Numbered from the stretch's first letter, positions 17,443-27,307 are shown. The stretch is DNA of 64,000 nt from Pseudomonadales bacterium (GCA_019090455.1 JAHRWA010000010.1:147366-211365); one strand, 5' to 3'. Program-made: numbers and translations. The notes: generated by a model from the letters alone, not told the origin.

Positions 17443-19869
17443 TTAATGCCGACTCAAACCAGAAGAATCGGAATCAACCGGTTTTTCAGAAGCCGCTAAC
17501 TGCTCCTTAATTTCTTTCTCGCTAAGAGGGTCAGGCATACGCTGTAAAGCAATCTCTAGCACTTGATCTATCCATTCAACTGGATGTATATCTAGATCTT
17601 GCTTAATATTTTGAGGAACTTCCGCTAAATCCCTCTCATTCTCTTTCGGAATAATAACTGTCTTAATTCCACCTCGATGTGCGGCAAGCAATTTCTCTTT
17701 CAATCCGCCAATGGGTAGCACCTGCCCACGCAATGTAATTTCTCCAGTCATCGCCACATCAGCCTTAACTGATATGTCCGTTAACACCGACACTAGCGCC
17801 GTACACATACCAATACCTGCGCTAGGGCCGTCTTTTGGAGTCGCGCCTTCAGGCACATGAATATGTAAGTCATGCTTTTCATGGAAATCATGTGCAATAC
17901 CCAAAATATTAGATCGACTTCTAACGACAGTAAGGGCCGCTTGGATTGACTCCTGCATCACATCACCGAGAGAACCGGTTTTGGTTTGACGACCTTTACC
18001 CCTGACAGCTACGGCTTCAATTGTTAACAACTCACCACCTACACTAGTCCACGCCAAGCCTGTTACCTGGCCAATACGATCTTCTTCCTCAGCTTTACCA
18101 TAATTAAACTTGCGAACACCGCTAAAGTTTTCCAGCACGCTATGTGAGATTTTCTCTTCCATTATACTTTTTCCCAACACGTGTTTTTTTACTACTTTTC
18201 GGCATACTTTCGCAATTTCCCTCTCTAAACCGCGAACCCCTGCTTCTCTCGTAAAATATCGAATTAGGTCTCTAATGGCGGCATCGTCAAAGGCTATTTC
18301 ATTAGCCTTTAAGCCATTATTTTCTAGCTGCTTCGGTATCAAATATTGCTTCGCTATATTAACCTTTTCGTCTTCGGTATAGCCGGGTATTCGAATCACT
18401 TCCATCCGATCTAATAAAGGGGACGGGATATTCATCGAATTGGATGTACAGATAAACATCACATCAGACAGATCATAATCCACCTCTAGATAGTGATCAT
18501 TAAACGTATTATTTTGTTCGGGATCTAACACTTCCAGCAAAGCAGACGCTGGATCACCTCTCATATCCACGCCCATTTTATCAATTTCATCCAATAGAAA
18601 TAGTGGGTTTTTAACTCCCGCTTTCGATATTTTTTGAATTAACTTACCGGGCATAGAACCAATATAAGTTCTACGGTGCCCCCTTATTTCAGCTTCATCC
18701 CTAACCCCACCTAAAGCCATTCGTACATACTTACGGTTAGTCGCTTTAGCAATCGATTTCCCCAAAGAAGTCTTACCAACTCCAGGAGGACCGACTAAAC
18801 AAAGCACAGGGCCATTAAGTTTTTTCACTCGCATCTGGACTGCTAAATACTCCAGAATCCTATCTTTAACTTCTTCTAAACCATAATGATCTGAATCGAG
18901 TATGTTACTGGCCTTTTCCAAATCGTGCCTGACTTTACTGCGCTTTTTCCATGGAATATTAACCATCCAATCAATATAACTTCGAACAACTGTCGCCTCA
19001 GCAGACATAGGCGACATCATTTTAAGTTTATTTAACTCACTGTTAGATTTATCCAACGCCTCTTTAGGCATTCCTGATTCTTTAATTTTATTTTCAAGTT
19101 CATCGATATCACTAGCGCCATTATCTAAGTCTCCTAACTCCTTTTGAATAGCCTTCATCTGCTCGTTTAAATAATACTCGCGTTGGCTTTTTTCCATTTG
19201 TTTCTTAACACGCCCACGAATTCTTTTTTCAACCTGGAGCAAATCAATCTCCGACTCCATCATTCCCATTAAATGTTCTAAGCGCTCCCTAAGATCGATC
19301 ATTTCCAATATGTTTTGCTTTTCTTCTAATTTAAGAGCCATATGAGCAGCAATGGTATCGGCTAAACGGCTGGGCTCTTCAATACTAGAGACTGATGTGA
19401 GAACCTCGGGTGGCACTTTTTTACTCAACTTAACGTATTGTTCAAATTGCGACATCATTGAACGTACTAAAACGTCAACCTCTCTTTCTGAAAGGGAATC
19501 TGAGTTTATTTCTTCTATATCTCCAACGATATGGGTGTCAATTGACTTAACGGCTTTTACAGTCGCCCGATAATTCCCTTCAACAAGAACCTTTACCGTG
19601 CCATCTGGTAACTTGAGTAACTGTAAAATTGTCGATACAGTGCCAATTGGAAATATATCTTCTTGCGTGGGTTCATCCTGAGTCGCATTTTTTTGCGCGA
19701 CTAACAATATCTGTTTATCATCGCTCATCGCAGCCTCAAGCGCTTTTATAGATTTCTCTCGACCAACAAATAGAGGAATAACCATATGAGGGTAAACAAC
19801 CACATCACGCAGGGGTAACAAAGGTATATCCTTTATTACCGTCACGTCTGTTGAACTTGAATCTTGCAT
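17443..19869 (-). CDS. lon: Lon ATP-dependent protease
   Basis: Cytoplasmic AAA+ serine protease that degrades misfolded and regulatory proteins, 808 residues. N-terminal LAN substrate-binding domain (about 12-200), coiled region, AAA+ domain with Walker A GPPGVGKT (360-367) and Walker B LLDEID (425-430), and C-terminal protease domain with the Ser683/Lys726 dyad (PKDGPSAG and GGLKEK), spaced 43 residues apart as in E. coli (Ser679/Lys722). The acidic/Ser-rich tail SEKPVDSDSSGLSRH is variable in the family. It lies downstream of clpX, separated by a very long terminator hairpin. Confidence 0.97.
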   Translation of the reverse strand: MQDSSSTDVTVIKDIPLLPLRDVVVYPHMVIPLFVGREKSIKALEAAMSDDKQILLVAQKNATQDEPTQEDIFPIGTVSTILQLLKLPDGTVKVLVEGNYRATVKAVKSIDTHIVGDIEEINSDSLSEREVDVLVRSMMSQFEQYVKLSKKVPPEVLTSVSSIEEPSRLADTIAAHMALKLEEKQNILEMIDLRERLEHLMGMMESEIDLLQVEKRIRGRVKKQMEKSQREYYLNEQMKAIQKELGDLDNGASDIDELENKIKESGMPKEALDKSNSELNKLKMMSPMSAEATVVRSYIDWMVNIPWKKRSKVRHDLEKASNILDSDHYGLEEVKDRILEYLAVQMRVKKLNGPVLCLVGPPGVGKTSLGKSIAKATNRKYVRMALGGVRDEAEIRGHRRTYIGSMPGKLIQKISKAGVKNPLFLLDEIDKMGVDMRGDPASALLEVLDPEQNNTFNDHYLEVDYDLSDVMFICTSNSMNIPSPLLDRMEVIRIPGYTEDEKVNIAKQYLIPKQLENNGLKANEIAFDDAAIRDLIRYFTREAGVRGLEREIAKVCRKVVKKHVLGKSIMEEKISHSVLENFSGVRKFNYGKAEEEDRIGQVTGLAWTSVGGELLTIEAVAVRGKGRQTKTGSLGDVMQESIQAALTVVRSRSNILGIAHDFHEKHDLHIHVPEGATPKDGPSAGIGMCTALVSVLTDISVKADVAMTGEITLRGQVLPIGGLKEKLLAAHRGGIKTVIIPKENERDLAEVPQNIKQDLDIHPVEWIDQVLEIALQRMPDPLSEKEIKEQLAASEKPVDSDSSGLSRH

Positions 19870-19926
19870 AAACTTTTACCTTGCTCAAAGACTGGATTAA
19901 ATCAATTATCTAGAAACCTGTAAGTT

Positions 19927-19955
19927 ATACTTGGGGCAAATCACCTAATTACAAT
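19927..19955 (-). promoter_or_regulatory. Possible heat-shock (sigma-32-like) promoter of lon
   Basis: Read on the minus strand: ATTGTAA (19955-19949), 12-nt spacer, CCCCAAGTAT (19936-19927), about 58 nt before the lon ATG. This resembles the sigma-32 pattern CTTGAAA-N12-15-CCCCATNT with an imperfect -35. lon is a classic sigma-32 gene in E. coli. Confidence 0.3.
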
Positions 19956-20015
19956 AGTGTTTTTTGTTTGACTCCACTGCTACCCTTCTTAAATCCATGT
20001 GCACTTTATAAAACA

Positions 20016-20089
20016 CAGTTTTCACTTAATGTAGAATAAAAAAAGGGACCACAAGGTCCCTTTTTTTATTCTACATTAAGTGAAAACTG
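20016..20089 (-). terminator. clpX terminator, perfect 35-bp stem hairpin
   Basis: Arms 20016-20050 and 20055-20089 are exactly complementary over 35 bp with an ACAA tetraloop. The inner part (A7-GGGACC / GGTCCC-T7) is a standard bidirectional terminator. The outer 22 bp (CAGTTTTCACTTAATGTAGAAT and its complement) are unusually long for a terminator stem. It lies 34 nt after the clpX stop on the minus strand. Confidence 0.9.
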
Positions 20090-20122
20090 CATTGCTGTTC
20101 CATTGATATATCACACCAACAA

Positions 20123-21421
20123 TTAACTCTCCGGCATTGCTTTTTGTTGTTCATTATTTTCGTAAATCAGCATCGGTTCAGAATCCCCTTTGATAACGGA
20201 TTCATCAATTACTACTTTGGAAACATTCTCCATCGAAGGAACTTCATACATAGTATCAAGTAGAACCGACTCCAAAATAGAACGTAATCCACGAGCACCT
20301 GTTTTACGCTCCATCGCCTTATTTGCAATCGAGCGTAAAGCATCTTCTCTAAAGTCTAGATCAACTCCTTCCATATCAAACAATTTTTGATACTGCTTAA
20401 TGAGTGAATTTTTTGGTTCTTTGAGAATCTGGATTAACGCCTCTTCGTCTAATTCGGTTAAAGTGGCTAAAACGGGTAACCTCCCTACAAATTCAGGTAT
20501 CAACCCATATTTAACTAAATCCTCCGGCTCTACTTCTACAAGCGTTTCGCCAATTTTCTTGACGTCATCTTTACCCTTTACCAGCGCTGAGAAACCAATT
20601 CCGCTTTTTTCCGACCTGTCTCGTATAACCTTCTCTAGGCCAGCAAAAGCACCTCCACAAACAAAGAGTATGCTTGATGTATCAACCTGCAAGAACTCCT
20701 GCTGCGGGTGTTTACGCCCCCCCTGAGGAGGAACCGAAGCAACGGTCCCTTCAATCAACTTCAGCAATGCCTGCTGTACACCTTCTCCAGAAACATCTCT
20801 AGTGATTGAAGGGTTATCCGATTTTCTCGAAATTTTGTCTATTTCGTCGATATAGACAATTCCCATTTGCGCTTTTTCAACATCATAATCGCATTTCTGC
20901 AACAACTTCTGAATGATGTTTTCAACGTCCTCCCCCACATAACCTGCCTCAGTTAATGTAGTAGCGTCAGCAATTGTAAATGGGACATTCAAAAGCCGTG
21001 CTAGCGTTTCAGCTAATAACGTTTTCCCTGAACCGGTGGGGCCAATTAGCAATATATTACTTTTGCCCAACTCGACCTCTTCAGCTCCCTTACTCGACTT
21101 GAGCTCTCCAACTCTTAACCGCTTATAATGATTATAAACTGCTACAGATAATACTTTCTTAGCTCGCTCTTGGCCGATGACATAATCGTCAAGAATAGTC
21201 TTCACTTCTATCGGCGTTGGTAACTTATCACCAGTGCTCTCAGTTGTATCTTCTTGAACCTCTTCACGAATAATGTCGTTGCATAAATCAACGCACTCAT
21301 CGCAAATAAACACTGAAGGCCCTGCTATTAACTTTCTAACCTCGTGCTGACTCTTACCGCAAAATGAACAGTAAAGCAGTTTACTGCCATCATCACCTTT
21401 ACCGTCGCGTTCGTCTGTCAT
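20123..21421 (-). CDS. clpX: ClpX, ATPase subunit of the ClpXP protease
   Basis: AAA+ unfoldase that feeds substrates into ClpP. 432 residues (E. coli 424). Zinc-binding domain with Cys18, Cys21, Cys40 and Cys43 (YCSFCGK ... ICDECVDLC), Walker A GPTGSGKT (127-134), Walker B IVYIDEID (188-195), and the ClpP-docking loop IGF at 275-277. The C-terminal part contains GARGLRSI, the sensor-2 region. It follows clpP on the minus strand with a 266-bp gap, so it may have its own promoter. Confidence 0.97.
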   Translation of the reverse strand: MTDERDGKGDDGSKLLYCSFCGKSQHEVRKLIAGPSVFICDECVDLCNDIIREEVQEDTTESTGDKLPTPIEVKTILDDYVIGQERAKKVLSVAVYNHYKRLRVGELKSSKGAEEVELGKSNILLIGPTGSGKTLLAETLARLLNVPFTIADATTLTEAGYVGEDVENIIQKLLQKCDYDVEKAQMGIVYIDEIDKISRKSDNPSITRDVSGEGVQQALLKLIEGTVASVPPQGGRKHPQQEFLQVDTSSILFVCGGAFAGLEKVIRDRSEKSGIGFSALVKGKDDVKKIGETLVEVEPEDLVKYGLIPEFVGRLPVLATLTELDEEALIQILKEPKNSLIKQYQKLFDMEGVDLDFREDALRSIANKAMERKTGARGLRSILESVLLDTMYEVPSMENVSKVVIDESVIKGDSEPMLIYENNEQQKAMPES

Positions 21422-21611
21422 GAACCTTCCTCACTAATACTGCTGTAGTGTTTAAGTTACAAAAGTACCAAATTATATGACCCCAGATAAAAGGCCTATC
21501 TTTATATTAGACGCCTTATCTTCGAAGTCTCAACCAATCTATTTTTTTATCAAAAAACTAACACATCTTTAATTCAAGATTCGGGTAATTTCGATATTTT
21601 TCAAGTTTTTC

Positions 21612-21641
21612 AGGCAATTTAATAAAAAAATTAAATTGCCT
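21612..21641 (-). terminator. Hairpin downstream of clpP
   Basis: AGGCAATTTAAT (21612-21623) and ATTAAATTGCCT (21630-21641) form a perfect 12-bp stem with an A6 (plus-strand) loop, 47 nt after the clpP stop. There is no T-run after the stem on the minus strand, so it may be an attenuating or mRNA-stabilising hairpin between clpP and clpX. Confidence 0.5.
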
Positions 21642-21687
21642 TCCATACAGCTTAACGCTGACTAAAACTTATTTCATTGTTTTTATT

Positions 21688-22365
21688 CTATTTATCGTTG
21701 GATCTACTATTAAGAACATGGTCGATAATCCCATACTCGGCAGCATCTGCCGCACTCATAAAATTATCTCGATCGGTGTCTTGCTCAATAGTCTTGAGAT
21801 CCTTGCCTGTATGAGTGACAAATATTTCGTTAAGCTTTTGTTTAGTATCGAGTATTTCTTTAGCGTGTATCTCAAAATCAGATGCTTGCCCCTGAAACCC
21901 GCCTAAAGGCTGATGTATCATGACTCGCGAGTTAGGCAGACAATAACGTTTATCCGCAGCGCCAGCAGTTAATAACAACGCTCCCATACTGCATGCCTGG
22001 CCAACACACATTGTACTAACATCAGGCTTAATAAATTGCATGGTGTCATAAATAGCCATTCCAGCGGTGACGGAACCGCCAGGTGAATTAATATAGAGGT
22101 GAATATCCTTGTCGGGATTTTCAGATTCTAAGAACAACATTTGTGCAACGATTAAGTTAGCCATGTGGTCCTCAACCTGGCCAACCATAAATATGACTCT
22201 TTCTTTCAATAATCGAGAAAAAATATCAAAGGATCTCTCGCCCCTGGCCGTTTGCTCTACCACCATCGGCACCAATCCGGAATTAGAAATATTGGATTGG
22301 GTTAAGCTCGATTGACCAGCACCCGCGATTATCCCTGAGAAACCACCATCATGTATATTTGACAT
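21688..22365 (-). CDS. clpP: ClpP, ATP-dependent Clp protease proteolytic subunit
   Basis: Serine protease that forms the double-heptamer chamber of ClpXP. 225 residues with the catalytic triad Ser126 (CSMGAL), His151 (MIHQPLGG) and Asp200 (DTDRD), each exactly 15 positions beyond its E. coli equivalent. The N-terminal ~30 residues ([11 protein letters not shown]...) are a longer, low-conservation propeptide before [18 protein letters not shown], where homology starts; an internal ATG (Met34) is too late to be the start. Part of the tig-clpP-clpX-lon series. Confidence 0.96.
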   Translation of the reverse strand: MSNIHDGGFSGIIAGAGQSSLTQSNISNSGLVPMVVEQTARGERSFDIFSRLLKERVIFMVGQVEDHMANLIVAQMLFLESENPDKDIHLYINSPGGSVTAGMAIYDTMQFIKPDVSTMCVGQACSMGALLLTAGAADKRYCLPNSRVMIHQPLGGFQGQASDFEIHAKEILDTKQKLNEIFVTHTGKDLKTIEQDTDRDNFMSAADAAEYGIIDHVLNSRSNDK

Positions 22366-22436
22366 AATTCGTATCCTTAAACTACGATTTTTTAATCTAC
22401 ATAAAATTGAATTTGCTATAAATCTAGACCACTATT

Positions 22437-22465
22437 TTTGTAAAATATTTAAATCTCAAAACCAA
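22437..22465 (-). promoter_or_regulatory. Candidate clpP promoter
   Basis: Minus strand: TTGGTT (22465-22460), 17-bp spacer, TACAAA (22442-22437), 72 nt before the clpP ATG. Moderate sigma-70 match only. An inverted repeat lies just upstream at 22477-22516. Confidence 0.33.
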
Positions 22466-22476
22466 GATCAAAACAC

Positions 22477-22516
22477 TTTACTAAGCTGGACATTCAGTAA
22501 GTTAGAACTTAGTAAA
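22477..22516. repeat. Inverted repeat upstream of clpP
   Basis: TTTACTAAG (22477-22485) and CTTAGTAAA (22508-22516) are perfect 9-bp arms; a related CAGTAAGTTAG lies between them. Its place just upstream of the clpP promoter candidate suggests a regulator site, unproven. Confidence 0.4.
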
Positions 22517-22584
22517 TGCTTCACTGTTTATAATAAAAGTGTGCCAATAATGATAGTCCTTTGCGGTAGGGCTAGCGAATTTAA

Positions 22585-22626
22585 TTAAAAAAAATGCGAT
22601 CATATTATTGATCGCATTTTTTTTAA
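22585..22626 (-). terminator. tig terminator, 18-bp perfect stem
   Basis: Arms 22585-22602 and 22609-22626 are perfectly complementary (TTAAAAAAAATGCGATCA and its reverse complement) with a 6-nt loop. A8/T8 tracts give T-runs on both strands. It is 26 nt after the tig stop. Confidence 0.9.
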
Positions 22627-22652
22627 ACAAACTTTATTACTCGCAGCGGGAA

Positions 22653-23987
22653 TTATGCAGGTTTTTCCTCCCCCTCCGATTCAGCGGGCGGTTCTGGATT
22701 CATCAGCTCCTTATAGCTACAAACCTTTTCTGTCACTTGAGCCAACGCCATAATATGATCAATAACCTGCTCCTCCAACACTACAGACTCAATCTGCTGC
22801 AATTGCTCTTGATTAGAGTAGTAGTGCTTAACTAGCTCTTCAGGCTTTTCATACGTGGAAGCCATATCATCGATAAATGCTTTCACTTTATCAGCGTCAG
22901 CGGTAATTTCCTTTGTTTTAATTATCTCGCTTAATGCCAACCCCAACTTAACTGAACGTTCGGCTTGATCTTTAAACAATTCAGCTGGCAACATATTTGG
23001 ATCTAGGTTTTGACCACCACCAAACTGCTTAAACATGGCTTGTCGCTGACGATCAATTTCTCCGTCCACCAAGGAACTAGGGACATCAAATTCGTTATTC
23101 GCTAAGAGCCCATCCATCACTTCAGCTTTGATCTTATTTTTAATGGTACTCTTCAGTTCCCGCGTCATATTATTCATGATTTCTTCGCGAAACTTTTCTT
23201 CACCACCTTCTTTCACACCAAATTGCTCATAAAAGCTATCGTTCAATTCAGGTAATGAAACAGCATTGACCTTAGTCACGGTGATTTTAAATTGGACCTG
23301 CTGCCCTTTAAGATCTTCGCTATTATAATCTTCAGGAAACGAGAGATCTAAAACTATAGCGTCTCCTGCACTAGCACCTATAACCCCATCTTCAAAACCT
23401 GGAATCATACTATTCGATCCCAATTCTAGGGGAGATTCCTCAGCACTACCCCCCTCAAACGGCTCTCCGTCCTTCGTACCAACATAATCAATTATAACCT
23501 GGTCTCCGGATGCAGCTTCCCCTTCCTTCTCCACCCATTCCTTACGTTGCCCGCGCAAAGTTTCAATCATTTCGTCAATATCGTCGTCACTAATATCTGC
23601 CGAGACTTTAGATACCGAAATTTGATCCAGACCATCAATTTCTATCTCTGGGTATATCTCGATGATTGCTATATATTCAAGATTGGACCCGGCTTCATCT
23701 GTTTTGGGCTCAATTTTCGGCATTCCAGCTGGCTGTAACTTCTCCTGAGTCACTGCCTCAAAATAAGTTTTTTGAATAACATCCCCAACCACTTCGGCAC
23801 GCACTGAAGCACCAAATCGTCTCTTAACTTCTCTAACGGGGACTTTGCCCGGTCGAAAGCCATCTAAACGTACTTGCTTGGCTGTTTCTTTCAACTTCGC
23901 GAGAACAGCACTGTCAATTTCTTCCGCTGGGATTTCGACGGTTAGACGCCGCTCTAAACCGGCTGTAGTTTCAACTGAGACTTGCAT
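22653..23987 (-). CDS. tig: Trigger factor
   Basis: Ribosome-bound chaperone and prolyl isomerase, 444 residues (E. coli 432). The N-domain carries the ribosome-docking signature as GFRPGKVPV near residues 43-51. The FKBP-type PPIase domain spans about 150-245 (DQVIIDYVGTKDGEPFEGG ... LELGSNSMIPGFEDG). The C-terminal helical arms form the rest, with FGGGQNLDPNMLP. The C-terminus is acidic (PPAESEGEEKPA), typical of gammaproteobacterial trigger factors. First gene of the tig-clpP-clpX-lon series, behind the tRNA genes. Confidence 0.96.
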   Translation of the reverse strand: MQVSVETTAGLERRLTVEIPAEEIDSAVLAKLKETAKQVRLDGFRPGKVPVREVKRRFGASVRAEVVGDVIQKTYFEAVTQEKLQPAGMPKIEPKTDEAGSNLEYIAIIEIYPEIEIDGLDQISVSKVSADISDDDIDEMIETLRGQRKEWVEKEGEAASGDQVIIDYVGTKDGEPFEGGSAEESPLELGSNSMIPGFEDGVIGASAGDAIVLDLSFPEDYNSEDLKGQQVQFKITVTKVNAVSLPELNDSFYEQFGVKEGGEEKFREEIMNNMTRELKSTIKNKIKAEVMDGLLANNEFDVPSSLVDGEIDRQRQAMFKQFGGGQNLDPNMLPAELFKDQAERSVKLGLALSEIIKTKEITADADKVKAFIDDMASTYEKPEELVKHYYSNQEQLQQIESVVLEEQVIDHIMALAQVTEKVCSYKELMNPEPPAESEGEEKPA

Positions 23988-24129
23988 AGCACCCTCGGTG
24001 GTTTAACTATTTATAAATATATTTTATATCGCGTAATTTATTACTTAGGTATGGAGAAATTCGAAATCGGCATACAATTTAGTAAAATGAACCATGCCGA
24101 TAGTGGACCTAAAAAATTAAAAGCGAAAA

Positions 24130-24206
24130 TGGGGTGAACGAAGGGGTTTGAACCCTCGACCGCCGGAATCACAATCCGGAGCTCTACCAACTGAGCTACG
24201 CTCACC
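24130..24206 (-). tRNA. tRNA-His (GTG anticodon)
   Basis: Minus-strand cloverleaf starting GGTGAGCGTAGCTCAGTTGG and ending TTCACCCCA, with the CCA encoded. Anticodon stem CCGGA/TCCGG with loop TTGTGAT; the anticodon is complementary to 24170-24172. The extra 5' G (G-1, opposite C73) typical of tRNA-His is at 24206. D-loop and T-loop (GGTTCGAACC) are normal. Confidence 0.97.
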
Positions 24207-24413
24207 ATAAATCGATACATTAATTCTGCTTGTACGTACTACCCTAATGTCTTGCCTATTGTAAGTCTTACTTCCAGCTGGACGCAGTCATATAAAGCTC
24301 AAGTACGAAAAAGTCTCTTTTTAATATATACGGAAATCAATAAGCTGCCGTATTAACCGAAATTGACTTCTTCTGTGTCAATAGACTCTATTATTAACCA
24401 ATACCGTATATAG

Positions 24414-24490
24414 TGGTGCGCCTGGCAGGACTTGAACCTGCAACCTACGGCTTAGAAGGCTGTTGCTCTATCCAGTTGAGCTACAGGCGC
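24414..24490 (-). tRNA. tRNA-Arg (TCT anticodon)
   Basis: 77-nt cloverleaf on the minus strand, from GCGCCTGTAGCTCAACTGG to GGCGCACCA with encoded CCA. Acceptor stem GCGCCTG pairs with CAGGCGC. The anticodon loop CTTCTAA gives TCT, reading AGA/AGG. Strongly like E. coli argU. A 207-nt gap separates it from tRNA-His, in which I see no further tRNA. Confidence 0.96.
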
Positions 24491-24550
24491 TTAAACTGCT
24501 CTTGCCAGACAGAACCCTAAAATTTATAAGTTCTCTCAGCGCAATTGAAT

Positions 24551-24627
24551 TGGTCGGGGTAGAGGGATTTGAACCCCCGACATCTTGCTCCCAAAGCAAG
24601 CGCGCTACCAAACTGCGCTATACCCCG
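24551..24627 (-). tRNA. tRNA-Pro (TGG anticodon)
   Basis: 77-nt cloverleaf on the minus strand from CGGGGTATAGCGCAGTTTGG to CTACCCCGACCA with encoded CCA. Anticodon stem CTTGC/GCAAG with loop TTTGGGA, so TGG, complementary to 24591-24593. First C of the acceptor stem (C1-G72) is normal for bacterial tRNA-Pro. It is 60 nt upstream of tRNA-Arg and probably cotranscribed. Confidence 0.96.
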
Positions 24628-24766
24628 ATTTCAACTTGCGACACCTGCCCACATTACCGAATTTTATTGCTTGGTAAATGTGGCTCCATTACAAGAGGCC
24701 GCGATAATACTCATCCCTATCTGGAGAGTCAACATGTGTTTAAATCTTTCTCAACAAAGACTTTTT

Positions 24767-26443
24767 TTACTTCTTTTTTTCTTTTGCCCACGAATCCTTC
24801 AAGGACACTGTGCGATTAAATATCAAGCGATTAGGCATTGAATCTACAGAATCGATACAAAAATATCCTTCTCGCTCGAACTGATATCGACTGCCTTTAG
24901 TCGATTTAGCCAAACTAGGTTCCGCCATCGCATTTTTAACGACCACCAATGAGCTTTCATTTATGGAAGAATGAAAATCATCGCCTTTATCTGGGCTTTC
25001 CTCATTAAATAGACGATCGTAAAGGCGAACTTCCACAGGCAAAGCATGCTGAACTGAAACCCAATGTATAACCCCTTTCACCTTTCGACCTTCAGGCTTC
25101 TTACCTAAAGTTTTATCATCATATGAACAGCGTAGCTCTTGGACAACCCCACCTGCACCTTTAATCACTTCGTCACACTTAATGACATAAGCATTACGCA
25201 ATCGCACTTCTTTATTCGGCGCCAGACGAAAGTACTTTGAAGGAGGTGACTCCATAAAATCATTTCGATCTATATATAGCTCTCGTGAAAAAGGGATCCC
25301 TCTTTTCCCCATCGACTCGTTCTTGGGATGCCGAGAGGCTTGCAAGAACTCTTCTTTGCCATCTGGAAAATTAGTGATGACGACTTTGAGAGGCGCTAAC
25401 ACACACATTGCTCTGGGCGCATTACTGTCCAAATCATCCCGGATAGCAAATTCCAACATACCCAAATCCACGACACTATCAGACTTAGTGACTCCGATTG
25501 CATCACAAAAATGGCGTATAGAAGCAGGCGTATAACCTCGCCTACGCAACCCCGCTATTGTTGGCATTCTAGGGTCATCCCAACCCAACACCAGCCCTTC
25601 ATCTACAATCGTTTTAAGTTTCCGCTTACTCGTAACGGTATAATTTAGGTTAAGGCGAGCGAATTCGATTTGCTGTGGATGTGATTCCATTTCCAATGTA
25701 TCGAGAAACCAATCATATAACGGTCGATGATCCTCAAACTCAAGAGTACACAATGAGTGGGTCACTTTTTCTATTGCATCCGAAATACAATGAGCATAGT
25801 CATACATCGGATAGATACACCAATCATCACCGGTCTGATGGTGTATAACGGAACGAATTCGGTAAATTACAGGATCGCGCATATTAATATTAGGCGAAGA
25901 CATATCCACTTTGGCACGCAGTGAATACTGGCCATCCTCAAACTCACCCTGCTTCATCCGCTGAAATAGGACTAAATTTTCTTCGATCTCACGATCACGA
26001 TCAGGAGAGTTTTTACCAGGCTCGGTAAGCGTTCCACGATACTCTCTGGCCTGTTCGGGCGTTAAGCCGCAAACATAAGCCTTCCCACTCGTAATAAGTG
26101 CCACAGCGTAGTCATAAAACTGCTGAAAATAATCGGAAGCGTAATGAACCTCACCGGCCCATTCATACCCTAGCCACTCAACATCACGCTTTATCGATTT
26201 AACATACTCTACGCTTTCCTTCTCAGGATTCGTGTCATCAAATCGCAAGTTGCATAGCCCTGAGTATTGCTCCGCAATCCCAAAATTCAAACAAATCGAT
26301 TTGGCGTGTCCTACGTGCAAGTAACCATTCGGCTCAGGAGGAAATCGAGTATGTACCCTCCCCTCATTTTTTTGCGCTTTAAGGTCGCCATCGATAATGT
26401 GTTTGATAAAGTTGCTCGGTGGAGCTGTATCGGATTCACTCAT
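24767..26443 (-). CDS. glnS: Glutaminyl-tRNA synthetase
   Basis: Class I aminoacyl-tRNA synthetase that charges tRNA-Gln. 558 residues (E. coli 554). ATP-binding HIGH motif appears as HVGH at residues 43-46 ([15 protein letters not shown]) and the KMSKS loop as TSKRK ([11 protein letters not shown]). The C-terminal half is the two-barrel anticodon-binding region. GlnRS rather than GltX: presence of WDDPRMPT and [11 protein letters not shown]. The 3' end faces the tRNA cluster on the same strand. Divergent from ppiB. Confidence 0.97.
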   Translation of the reverse strand: MSESDTAPPSNFIKHIIDGDLKAQKNEGRVHTRFPPEPNGYLHVGHAKSICLNFGIAEQYSGLCNLRFDDTNPEKESVEYVKSIKRDVEWLGYEWAGEVHYASDYFQQFYDYAVALITSGKAYVCGLTPEQAREYRGTLTEPGKNSPDRDREIEENLVLFQRMKQGEFEDGQYSLRAKVDMSSPNINMRDPVIYRIRSVIHHQTGDDWCIYPMYDYAHCISDAIEKVTHSLCTLEFEDHRPLYDWFLDTLEMESHPQQIEFARLNLNYTVTSKRKLKTIVDEGLVLGWDDPRMPTIAGLRRRGYTPASIRHFCDAIGVTKSDSVVDLGMLEFAIRDDLDSNAPRAMCVLAPLKVVITNFPDGKEEFLQASRHPKNESMGKRGIPFSRELYIDRNDFMESPPSKYFRLAPNKEVRLRNAYVIKCDEVIKGAGGVVQELRCSYDDKTLGKKPEGRKVKGVIHWVSVQHALPVEVRLYDRLFNEESPDKGDDFHSSINESSLVVVKNAMAEPSLAKSTKGSRYQFEREGYFCIDSVDSMPNRLIFNRTVSLKDSWAKEKKK

Positions 26444-26548
26444 ACTTGTTAATCTATTGATTGATTGAAACTTTTAACTTCAAATTATTGTGGATTTAAT
26501 CACGAAAATGCGCGGCCACCCCCTTTTCAACCTGCGATAAATGACAGT

Positions 26549-26554
26549 ATTATA
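26549..26554 (-). promoter_or_regulatory. Candidate -10 box for glnS
   Basis: Minus-strand TATAAT (26554-26549), about 105 nt before the glnS ATG. No convincing -35 at 17-18 bp, so it is only a candidate. Confidence 0.25.
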
Positions 26555-26716
26555 GCGCCAGAAAGGTAACCTTCGGAAAAGCGCTATCATACTCTTGCTG
26601 TCGTATCAGACAAGACAATTGATCGTAATTCTCCAAAGCCTTAGCTAGCAAGAATTGACGAAAGAAACTCAACAGCAAACTAGCCTTCAATAAAACTAAA
26701 GGATACGGGGATTACA

Positions 26717-27223
26717 ATGAGCCTGATAAAAGTAGCACTTAACACAAACCAAGGGAAAATTGTTTTAGAATTGGATGATGAAAAAGCACCGGAATCTGTA
26801 AAAAACTTTATAAGCTATGTTGAAAGCGGCCATTACGAAGGTACTGTTTTTCATCGAGTGATTGATGGCTTTATGATACAAGGCGGTGGATTTGATATCG
26901 ATATGAACCAAAAACCAGTCCAAGCCGCCATTAAAAATGAGGCAAACAATGGCCTGAAAAACCAGATTGGCACTATTGCCATGGCTCGCACTAACGACCC
27001 TCATTCCGCCACGGCTCAATTTTTTATTAATACAGTAGACAATGGATTTCTAGACCACACTGCCGAGTCTGCTCAAGGCTGGGGTTATGCTGTGTTTGGC
27101 GAAGTATGCACAGGCATTGAAGTTGTGAACAAAATAGTAAAAGTGAAAGTTGGCAGTGCTGGAGCACACCAGGACGTCCCGGAAGAACCCGTTATCATCG
27201 AAAGTGCCAGCGTCGTAAAATAA
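26717..27223 (+). CDS. ppiB: Cytoplasmic peptidyl-prolyl cis-trans isomerase B (cyclophilin)
   Basis: Cyclophilin, 168 residues (E. coli PpiB 164). No signal peptide, which separates it from periplasmic PpiA. Active-site segments: [14 protein letters not shown] (catalytic Arg and Phe), [29 protein letters not shown] with the Gln and Phe of the pocket, and GYAVFGEV. Divergent from glnS. lpxH follows 84 nt later on the same strand, the ppiB-lpxH order known from other gammaproteobacteria. Confidence 0.95.
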   Translation: MSLIKVALNTNQGKIVLELDDEKAPESVKNFISYVESGHYEGTVFHRVIDGFMIQGGGFDIDMNQKPVQAAIKNEANNGLKNQIGTIAMARTNDPHSATAQFFINTVDNGFLDHTAESAQGWGYAVFGEVCTGIEVVNKIVKVKVGSAGAHQDVPEEPVIIESASVVK

Positions 27224-27307
27224 ACGATGCCCCATTAGTAGGTAAACTCAAATAGAACTGAGTACATAGAGTTAAACAACCAAGATGCCAATTAATCAAC
27301 AATACTG

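Noticed and set aside
17280..17510. 76-codon plus-strand frame between hupB and lon
   Set aside because: No homology, no ribosome site, overlaps the lon 3' end.
24207..24413. Possible extra tRNA (for example tRNA-Leu) between tRNA-His and tRNA-Arg
   Set aside because: No T-loop GGTTC..ATCC pattern or cloverleaf could be drawn on either strand.
24463..24841. Plus-strand ORFs of 90-118 codons across the tRNA genes
   Set aside because: They run antisense through tRNA-Arg and tRNA-Pro and the glnS end; they are chance frames.
25630..25665. KMSKS loop of GlnRS reads TSKRK instead of MSKRK
   Set aside because: I recall the same Thr variant in Pseudomonas GlnRS; it is ordinary variation and the active lysine context is intact.
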